Shown: positions 23,576 through 33,332 of the stretch, one piece after another
Layout: each line of letters opens with the position of its first letter
Numbering within the stretch: the first letter of the stretch is position 1
Assembly: GCA_019321725.1 (NCBI GenBank)
Contig: CM033124.1
Span: 4,278,001 to 4,342,000, forward strand
Direction of reading: 5' to 3'
Source of the DNA: Paulownia fortunei
Lineage: Eukaryota > Streptophyta > Magnoliopsida > Lamiales > Paulowniaceae
Length of the DNA: 64,000 bases
Program-made: the position numbers and the translations under genes
Notes under the pieces: model-generated
What the model saw: only the letters and a program-made list of their open reading frames with translations
Databases searched by the model: none
What the model was told of the DNA's origin: nothing

Positions 23576-25579
23576 ATGACGCTCCTTTCTGAACGCCCCT
23601 ACCCATCGACCCCACATTAGCTGTAAATAACAGTTTAATTTCTATACAGCCTCAAGAAGGAGGATTCAAATTTGGGTCACAAGCCACTCACCTTCCCTCT
23701 TGATCGCTGAGACCACCCGTAGAGGCAAGGAAAAAAGTGATTATTACAGTTGTATCGTGGGTGAGGTGGATTTAATAATTAAACCCATCAATCCTTCTTA
23801 AAGTGGCGAATTTTATATTACAAAATTGTCATCATTAATTAAAAATTTTAAATTGCAGGATTTAGAAAGGATAAGTTTTGTTTTGAGTGGATGAATGGAG
23901 TAAAGCAGGTTTATGTACAACCCTTTATTGAAAATAATTGAGATTAACAAAGAGGTTGAACGAACTTTTTGGTGTAGTAGGCCTGACGTATGGTGAAATC
24001 GATTAGCAAACTAGGTTGTGTTATGGTAGGGGTATAAATTACTTAGTTTGAATTCGACCATATTTCTCACCAACCTTATTTTTTGAAATTCTAATTGAAT
24101 TCAATGAACTTTCGGGTCAACTGAGGGCTCAACTGCTTTGTTAGATGAGGATAGATTAGATAGATAAAAAATGGTTGATTGTAATGTTTATGACTACCTA
24201 GCCAAGTTCCATCTTCCTCTTAGTTCATATGGATACCCCCAAGAATTTCCACTTCTTTACTTGGATTGAGGGATAGAAAACCTGGATTGCATGATTAGTT
24301 ATTTATTTACCCTTCACAATTGTTAAGTGCAACCCTCTTTCTACCCTGTTCTTATTTATTTTTCTCTAGTTCAAATATGGGTTAATCTAACGATTCGATT
24401 GGTTTTTATAGACTAACTATTTGAGCTCGTGAAGATTTGATTTAGAATTGAAGAAAGAAAGTGAAATACCAAAATATGACTTGATTAAACTATTTAGCCT
24501 CTGTCCATAGATAAAATGTTGAAAGAGTTTAAAAATTTGTATAGTTTTCTTTTACTATTGCATTATAATGACTAGTGCTATTTATATAGCTGAATTGCAC
24601 ATGAGAAGGACAATAGAAGGAAAAATAACTTCAAAATCAATTAATTAATTTAATTATGTGATCATACAATTATTTCAAACTATCAAATCAAAGTTAATTC
24701 TTAATACCACGACTAATAAGGAATTTTATGAATTGTACCCAACAAGGGCATCATTATGAAGAACTAACCCAATCATATTCTAATTAGGTCACAACAGCAT
24801 CCGGAGTCATTATTCCAATTCCAGTCCACTAAAGTTAAGTGATAGGTAAAACTTGTACCTCTGTTTCAGTCGATATCAACTATGATGATCGAGCTAGTGC
24901 CTTTCCCCTTATATACATTCTTATTAATTAAGGATATCTTCAAAAAAACATATTTGTCTAATCGTCCCAGAAAGCAGGTAGACCACAATTCCTTTAAGAT
25001 ATAGTGCATAGTAAAGAAGTAAACATGGTATGAATGGGATTGAATCTGAATTGAATATATTACCAGATAAATGACACCTACTGGGCTACCTAGTTCATAT
25101 CGAGCCAGACAGAAAACTTCCACATTAGGTCAAAGCATTGGTTTCATTTTCAATTAATTGAGTTTTTTACACCACCTAGGATGAATTCGTAAGACCCAGG
25201 CTTAAAACCAACTTTTGTGAGAAAATGAATATATACCTATATAAATATAGTTAACTAATGAAAATTTTTGGTATACTTCCCTAAAATGTAGACCAAAACT
25301 AGTTTCCTGTTGAATGTCTTTGTACCCCTTTCCCGCATTATAATTTCAGTTATTAGTTGTCAAAGGTGTCTTTACTGCAGAATATATTTAAAATAGTTAT
25401 CCATTTAAGTGGAAAACGAGCTCAGTGTTTCTAGTTCGACTTGCCTTATTTTGTCACTTACTTTCTCTTGAAATTCAAATTGTTTGTGTATTTTGAATAA
25501 ATCTTAATACTGGACTGTTTGTGCTCATTTATAATGTCCTTCATTAGTGTTATTGTTGCAATTTGATTAGGTGTAGTAA
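23576..25579. other. Intergenic DNA, no gene recognised
   Basis: No domain or spliced gene found on either strand. Near 23960-24065 the text TTGGTGTAGTAGGC followed by TAGTTTGAATTCGACC loosely resembles the A and B boxes of a tRNA-derived SINE, but no tail or target duplication supports it. The minus-strand open frame at 24866-25123 has no recognisable content. Confidence 0.35.
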
Positions 25580-26237
25580 TGTTGGAATTAAACATAAGAA
25601 TACACTTAAATACTTTACCATAAAAAACAAACCTCCAAATAAAGCTCATGTTAAATCATTCAAGAAAGAATTGAATATTAAATTAAAAGTGTACCTTGAT
25701 CACTTTCATAATGGGCTTTAATGATATTATTCATTGAATCAGACAATATAGGGCTTTAATAATATAAAATATACAAAATACAATATGGTAATATGTTTGC
25801 CCACTAAAGAAATTCCAAGAATCTCCCATTTGAACCACATATGTCACCAATAAATTGTATATTATAAATCTTATGAGCTCAAAATTTATTGTCTTTATTG
25901 AGTATCATTTTTGAAATAATATGGTCCATTAACAATACTAATAAAGGACCAAAGCAGCCTTTAACAAAATAATTTGTAACTAGACCCATCAATGATCACT
26001 ATATCAATATGATTAACGACATAGATCAAGATGTGTAGTGCGAAAATTACTTGCAATATAATCCCTTAATATGCATATTTCTAATTGATCCTAGTTTATA
26101 ACTCAAAATAAGTTTCTTATACTTTGAAAACTTTATGCATGGCCTTGATTGAAAGAATATAATTGTATTTCAAAGCTTTTAATAAAACAATATTTAAGTT
26201 TGATTAGAAAAAATATGTCTATTACTGATGAACTTCA
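25580..26237 (-). repeat. 3' LTR of a minus-strand Copia remnant (Copia 3)
   Basis: On the minus strand the segment begins TGAAGTTCATCAG at 26237, immediately after a polypurine-like AGTGGGAGTTTATTAAT, and ends ...TTAATTCCAACA at 25580, giving TG...CA ends and 658 bp. It lies just downstream of the Copia RNase H tail at 26290-26440. No second LTR is present, so boundaries rest on motif position only. Confidence 0.45.
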
Positions 26238-26289
26238 ATTAATAAACTCCCACTGTACAAACATATCGTCAAAATGAACCACACATATG

Positions 26290-26440
26290 AGTCACATGTT
26301 CGTAAAACTCTCTAGGTGGTATACCTTTAGTAAGCAGATATACAATTATGAAATTTTGTACTTACATATTCAGTAGATAGGTGAAAACTTTGAACTCTTT
26401 CCTTAACAATAAGAAACTTTCTGTCAATATCAGAATACCC
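26290..26440 (-). pseudogene. Copia 3: C-terminal RNase H fragment
   Basis: Minus-strand reading shows DIDRKFLIVKERVQSFHLST near 26420-26360, then, after a frame shift, LLTKGIPPREFYEHVTHM near 26340-26290. This is the terminal segment of Copia RNase H (IVKERV...ADPLTKGLPPKVFHEHV). Everything upstream of this in the element is missing beyond about 26450. Confidence 0.65.
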
Positions 26441-27060
26441 AATGTTGTCTAAATGATCAGATTTTTTATATGTGAACATGAATCTTTTGTTCTCTGTTTA
26501 ACTTGTTTTATTTTTTTGCAGTGATCCGTTCTTGGGTTACTTAGTATCTACCAAGCATTCCAACACATATGCAATATCCGAACCCATACAAACTTCAGCA
26601 TATATGTGACTCCCGATTGTCAATACACTGTGGCATGCCAGTCTAGTATCTAGCATGCCTAAACACAAAACACATTCCCTAGCATGTCTGAGCATGCCTC
26701 AGCATGGTCATATTTCCTACACGCGGTCTACTTTTTCTTTTCACCTGATTTTAAAAGAATAAATGAGATATAATGGGAGACACTTGAACCATATTTTATG
26801 GGCTAAAAATTATTTCATAAAATAAAGAAAGAAAAGGCTAACAAGAAAGGAAATGATTGCTAAAAGAGGAGGCAAGATGACTAAGAAATGGGTTTGCTAC
26901 AACTTGCAAAAGAGGGAGTTTTGGTGAAGATAAAGAGGGGAGAACAACCAAAAATAAAAGAAGGATGATTTCAAGGGTTCTTTTGAAGACTCCTGGGAGA
27001 AAAAAAGAGGAGTAAATATTTTGAAAAGTTGAGGAGAAGATTTGCATCAATAAAAAAAGC
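26441..27060. other. Spacer before the tandem array; no gene
   Basis: Contains a cluster of AGCATG words at 26630-26711 (TAGCATGCC, TAGCATGTC, GAGCATGCC, CAGCATGG). A purine-rich stretch at 26820-27060 leads straight into the first unit of the tandem array. Nothing coding recognised. Confidence 0.4.
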
Positions 27061-30000
27061 CATTCTTGGAGACAAGAAAAGCTTCAACCATTCCTCCCAC
27101 TTCATAAATTGGTGAACAATTTTCATGTTTTTTTTTATTTATTTCTTGAATTTGTATTCATCTATGATGAACTAAAATTTTCTTTCTACAGGATAATGTA
27201 ATCTTATCTGATCGCATGTTTTGAATTCCAAACAATAATAATTCAAGTTATTTGTGTTATCTTGTTTATAATTTCATCTTGATTATTTGACCACTAATTG
27301 AGATTATTTGATGTATGAGATTTGACACTCAAGAGAGGGAAGATTGTACATGATCATAGGGACTACACAACTTAGGAATCACAGAGTTAAGAAGCTTATG
27401 AAACCTTTGAAGTTTTGAAGAAGAATTCATTGAACTTTTGTAGAGTTTTATTTTTGAATTTTTATAGAGATATCAAAATTTGTATCGAAACTCATAGTCA
27501 ATTCGACGCTCGAGAGAGGGAATTGATGAGTTTACGAATTCTTAACTTATATGTATTGTTGACTTGAATTAGTATATTTTGGAAGGAAGAACATAGGTGA
27601 TAATTAGATGAGTCATTGTCTAGAATTTTTTATTACAATCTTGTTGATACAATACTCAACTCACTATTATATTAAAACTCAACTCAACTCACAATGGTGA
27701 GTTGAGCATTTCTCTAGAATTTTTTATCACAATCTTGTGGATACAATACTCAACTCACCATTGTATTAAAACTTGACACCGTGTACTTGCGGTTTGTAAA
27801 ATATTTCGCAAATAAGTACACTTATTGATTTGGACAAATTGATGAACAAACCCACTAATTAGTGTAACACTATGAATGGTTAGGATTAACAATCAACAAA
27901 TCCACTCATTAGTGTAACACTATGATTGATTAGAATTAGCAACCACCAAACCTACTTAACTAGTGCTTATTTTGTTGTAATAATTAAGTAGTGTCATTGG
28001 TCTATAAATAGGCTACGTTTGTACCACATTTGTATCAAGGCAATAGAGAGGCCATTCTTGGAGAAAAGAAAAGTTTCAACCATTCCTCCCACTTCATAAT
28101 TTTGTGAACAATTTTCATGTTCTTTTTTATTTATTTCTTGAATTTGTGTTCATCTATGATGAACTAAAATTTTCTTTCTACAGGATAATGTAATCTTATC
28201 TGATCGCATGTTTTGAATTTCAAACAATAATAATTCAAGTTATTTGTGTTATCTTGTTTATAATTTCATCTTGATTATTTGACCACTAATTGAGATTATT
28301 TGATGTATGAAATTTGACACTCAAGAGAGGGAAGATTGTACATGATCATAGGGACTACACAACTTAGGAATTACAGAGTTAAGAAGCTTATGAAACCTTT
28401 GAAGTTTTGAACAAGAATTCATTGAACTTTTGTAGAGTTTTATTTTTGAATTTTTATAGAGATATCGAAATTTGTATCGAAACTCAAAGTCAATTCGACG
28501 CTCGAGAAAGGGAATTGATGAGTTTAGGAATTCTTAACTTATATGTATTGTTGACTTGAATTAGTATATTTTGGAAAGAAGAACATAGGTGATAATTAGA
28601 TGAGTCATTTCTCTAGAATTTTTTATTACAATCTTGTTGATACAATACTCAACTCACCATTATATTAAAACTTAACTCAACTCATAATGGCGAGTTGAGC
28701 ATTTCTCTAGAATTTTTTATCACAATCTTGTGGATATAATACTCAACTCACCATTGTATTAAAACTTGACACCGTGTACTTGCGGTTTGTAAAATATTTC
28801 GCAAACAAGTACATTTATTGATTTGGACAAATTGATGAACAAAACCACTAATTAGTGTAACACTATGAATGGTTAGGATTAACAATCAACAAATCCACTC
28901 ATTAGTGTAACACTATGATTGATTAGAATTAACAACCACCAAACCTACTTAACTAGTGCTTATTTTGTTGTAATAATTAAGTAGTGTCATTGGCTATAAA
29001 TAGGCTACGTTTGTACCACATTTGTATCAAGGCAATAGAGAGGCCATTCTTGGAGAAAAGAAAAGTTCAACCATTCCTCCCACTTCATAAATTTGTGAAC
29101 AATTTTCATGTTCTTTTTTATTTATTTTTTGAATTTGTGTTCATCTAGATGAACTAAAATTTTCTTTCTACAGGATAATGTAATCTTATCTGATCGCATG
29201 TTTTGAATTTCAAACAATAATAATTCAAGTTATTTGTGTTATTTTACTTGCGGTTTGTAAAATATTTCGCAAACAAGTACACTTATTGATTTGGACAAAT
29301 TGATGAACAAACCCACTAATTAGTGTAACACTATGAATGGTTAGGATTAACAATCAACAAATCCACTCATTAGTGTAACACTATGATTGATTAGAATTAA
29401 CAACCACCAAACCTACTTAACTAGTGCTTATTTTGTTGTAATAATTAAGTAGTGTCATTGGTCTATAAATAGGCTACGTTTGTACCACATTTGTATCAAG
29501 GCAATAGAGAGGCCATTCTTGGAGAAAAGAAAAGTTTCAACCATTCCTCCCACTTCATAATTTTGTGAACAATTTTCATGTTCTTTTTTATTTATTTCTT
29601 GAATTTGTGTTCATCTATGATGAACTAAAATTTTCTTTCTACAGGATAATGTAATCTTATCTGATCGCATGTTTTGAATTTCAAACAATAATAATTCAAG
29701 TTATTTGTGTTATTTTACTTGCGGTTTGTAAAATATTTCGCAAACAAGTACACTTATTGATTTGGACAAATTGATGAACAAACCCACTAATTAGTGTAAC
29801 ACTATGAATGGTTAGGATTAACAATCAACAAATCCACTCATTAGTGTAACACTATGATTGATTAGAATTAGCAACCACCAAACCTACTTAACTAGTGCTT
29901 ATTTTGTTGTAATAATTAAATAGTGTCATTGGCCTATAAATAGGCTACGTTTGTACCACATTTGTATCAAGGCAATAGAGAGGCCATTTTTGGAGAAAAG

Positions 30001-31918
30001 AAAAGTTTCAACCATTCCTCCCACTTCATAAATTTGTGAACAATTTTCATGTTCTTTTTTATTTATTTCTTGAATTTGTGTTCATCTATGATGAACTAAA
30101 ATTTTCTTTCTACAGGATAATGTAATCTTATCTGATCGCATGTTTTGAATTTCAAATAATAATAATTCAAGTTATTTGTGTTATTTTACTTGCGATTTGT
30201 AAAATATTTCGCAAACAAGTACACTTATTGATTTAGACAAATTGATGAACAAACCCACTAATTAGTGTAACACTATGAATGGTTAGGATTAACAATCAAC
30301 AAATCCACTCATTAGTGTAACACTATGATTGATTAGAATTAGCAACCACCAAACCTACTTAACTAGTGCTTATTTTGTTGTAATAATTAAATAGTATCAT
30401 TGGCCTATAAATAGGCTACGTTTGTACCACATTTGTATCAAGGCAATAGAGAGGCCATTCTTGGAGAAAAGAAAAGTTTCAACCATTCCTCCCACTTCAT
30501 AAATTTGTGAACAATTTTCATGTTCTTTTTTATTTATTTCTTGAATTTGTGTTCATCTATGATGAACTAAAATTTTCTTTCTACAGGATAATGTAATCTT
30601 ATCTGATCGCATGTTTTGAATTTCAAATAATAATAATTCAAGTTATTTGTGTTATTTTACTTGCGGTTTGTAAAATATTTCGCAAACAAGTACACTTATT
30701 GATTTGGACAAATTGATGAACAAACCCACTAATTAGTGTAACACTATGAATGGTTAGGATTAACAATCAACAAATCCACTCATTAGTGTAACACTATGAT
30801 TGATTAGAATTAGCAACCACCAAACCTACTTAACTAGTGCTTTTTTTGTTGTAATAATTAAATAGTGTCATTGACCTATAAATAGGCTACGTTTGTACCA
30901 CATTTGTATCAAGGCAATAGAGAGGCCATTCTTGGAGAAAAGAAAAGCTTCAACCATTCCTCCCACTTCATAAATTTGTGAACAATTTTCATGTTCTTTT
31001 TTATTTATTTCTTGAATTTGTGTTCATCTATGATGAACTAAAATTTTCTTTCTACAGGATAATGTAATCTTATCTGATCGCATGTTTTGAATTCCAAACA
31101 ATAATAATTCAAGTTATTTGTATTATCTTGTTTATAATTTCATCTTGATTATTTGACCACTAATTGAGATTATTTGATGTATGAGATTTGACACTCAAGA
31201 GAGGAAAGATTGTACATGATCATAGGGACTACATAACTTAGGAATCACAGAATTAAGAAGCTTATGAAATCTTTGAAGTTTTGAAAAAGAATTCATTGAA
31301 CTTTTGTAGAGTTTTATTTTTGAATTTTTATAGAGATATCGAAATTTGTATCAAAACTCATAGTCAATTCGACGCTCGAGAGAGGGAATTGATGAGTTTA
31401 CGAATTCTTAACTTATATGTATTGTTGACTTGAATTAGTATATTTTAGAAGGAAGAATATAGGTGATAATTAGATGAGTCATTTCTCTAGAATTTTTTAT
31501 TACAATCTGGTTGATACAATACTCAACTCACCATTACATTAAAACTTAACTCAACTCACAATGGCGAGTTGAGCATTTCTCTAGAATTTTTTATCACAAT
31601 CTTGTGGATACAATACTCAATTCACTATTGTATTAACACTTGACACCGTGTACTTGCGGTTTGTAAAATATTTCGCAAACATGTACACTTATTGATTTGG
31701 ACAAATTGATGAACAAACCCACTAATTAGTGTAACACTATGAATGGTTAGAATTAACAATCAACAAATCCACTCATTAGTGTAACACTATGATTGATTAG
31801 AATTAGCAACCACCAAACCTACTTAACTAGTGCTTATTTTGTTGTAATAATTAAATAGTATCATTGGCCTATAAATAGGCTACGTTTGTAACACATTTGT
31901 ATCAAGGCAATAGAGAGA
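27061..31918. repeat. Seven-unit tandem array with two unit lengths, each with a TATA-like box
   Basis: Using CATTCTTGGAG as the unit start, copies begin at 27061, 28053, 29045, 29514, 29985, 30456 and 30927, and the last ends near 31918. Spacings are 992, 992, 469, 471, 471, 471 and about 992 bases. The four short units lack the same internal block of about 521 bases, with an identical join at GTTATTTTACTTGC. Copies look very similar (a few differences per hundred), so the expansion is recent. Each unit contains CTATAAATAGGCTACG followed 25-35 bases later by TTGTATCAAGGCAATAGAGAG, an internal ~50-bp direct duplication (CACTAATTAGTGTAACAC / CACTCATTAGTGTAACAC), and an imperfect inverted repeat (TACTTGCGGTTTG...CGCAAACAAGTA). 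No long open frame. Origin unknown. Confidence 0.9.
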
Positions 31919-32340
31919 GAGAGTAAACAAAACACTTAGTAAAAGAGCCCAGCGCTTGTAAAATTATGAGCATAGTTGTATTATTTGATCACTGAAACAT
32001 ATTGCAATATTACGCTTGCGATATAATATAACTTTCATTTATTTTTACCTCTCTCACTTTTATATATATTTACATCCTTACAACCAACATCCATGATGGG
32101 TGGGTTAGGCATGGTGGTGGCAATGATGGTTAAGTGTGGTTTTGGTAATAACCTGCAACGGTTGGTGGGTGCGGTGGTGGGTGGAAATGGTGGACAATGG
32201 TGGTGTGGCGGTTCTGTTAGGTGGTTAACGGTGTCTGTGCGGTGGTGGTTTGGATATTATGGAAAAAGAAAAAGGGAAAAAGGAAAGAAAAAATAAATGA
32301 AAAGATGAGAAAAGCAAATAATTTTTATTTTTTTTAATTT
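31919..32340 (+). other. Single-copy exit of the array, then a GGTGG-rich stretch
   Basis: After the last TATA-like box the array text passes into unique sequence (AGAGAGAGAGTAAACAAAAC...CCAGCGCTTGTAAAATTATG), unlike every internal unit. At 32093-32260 there is a G-rich run with many GGTGG words on the plus strand, which could form G-quadruplexes. It is translated by a 67-residue low-complexity frame that I do not regard as a gene. Confidence 0.4.
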
Positions 32341-33010
32341 TTTTCAATTAATTATAATATTAATTTTTTATCATTTGATTAATTAGATTTTTAGAAAAAT
32401 TAATGCTAAATTTTTACTCTTTAATTGATGATTAATTAATTAACTAATTAAAATTTGTTTGTAATTGAATTAAATTAATTAAAGTTATTCATTAAATATC
32501 ACAAAATTAAGATAAATAAATTAAGAACTAAAAAAAGATATTTTGTATTATTCTTAATTTATTTTCTAAAATAAATAATGTTGAATGTTTATTCCCTGAT
32601 TAATTATTTTCAAAATAATCAATGTTATATTTTTACTCTCTAATTGTTTTAATTAATTAATTAAATTAATTTATAGTTAAATTATATTAATTAAAGTCAT
32701 TCAAAAAATTAAGATAAATTAATAAAGAATTGAAAAAAAGTTATTTTATGTTATACTTAATTATTTTTAAAATAATTAATGATGAGTTTTTAGATGATTA
32801 ATTGTTTTGTAAAATAATGAATGTTAAATTTGTTTCTCTAATTGATGATTAAATAGTTAATTAATTAAATTAATTTATAATTGAAGTATTAGTTAAAGTA
32901 TTCATTAAGTGTTAAAAATAATTAATTTAAAACTAATAAAGATTATTTTGTATTATTTTTAATTTATTTGTAAAATAATTAATAAATGAAAAATAGTAAA
33001 TACAATTAAA
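32341..33010. repeat. Diverged AT-rich tandem repeat, about three copies of ~200-220 bp
   Basis: The landmark TTTACTCTTTAATTGATG (about 32412), TTTACTCTCTAATTG (about 32631) and TTTCTCTAATTGATGATT (about 32832) recurs at roughly 219 and 199 bases. Each is followed by TTAATTAATTAAATTAAT-type text and then by AAGATATTTTGTATTATTCT-type text. Copies are clearly diverged. No coding content. Confidence 0.6.
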
Positions 33011-33332
33011 AAATCTCTCCCACTTGGCAAGGTTAGGTCCACGGGGCCTTTTTTTTTTCAACCAAGTATTTGACTCAGTCCAGCTAAACTTCTCTCTTCA
33101 TGTAAGCAAAATTTATTGGAAATTATAAAAAAATCAAATTAATTAATTTCAATCAATTTTGTCCTCATTGTGCAAATTTTTTTAATTATTATTCTTATAT
33201 TGCTACTCTTATTTAGTAGACCAAAATTGTGACCCACGACGGAAATTGCAATTAAGCCTCTCTCTTTTTCTAAAGTTATTACAATGATAAGAAAAGTGAG
33301 CGAGCAAGGAAAATGGTTCACTTTTTGTTAAG

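Noticed and set aside
23960..24065. tRNA-derived SINE
   Set aside because: The A- and B-box resemblance is loose and no tail or target duplication is visible.
27950..28050. Idea that the tandem array derives from an endogenous pararetrovirus intergenic region
   Set aside because: There is a TATA-like box and a weak Met-primer-like TTGTATCAAGGC (9 of 12), but no viral coding sequence nearby and the spacing does not fit.
27061..31918. CRISPR-like array
   Set aside because: Units are 470-990 bp, contiguous and in a plant genome; there are no short repeats with unique spacers and no cas genes.
32093..32296. 67-residue glycine/tryptophan-rich open frame
   Set aside because: It is the translation of a GGTGG-rich low-complexity run, with no domain, no splice partners and no homologue I know.
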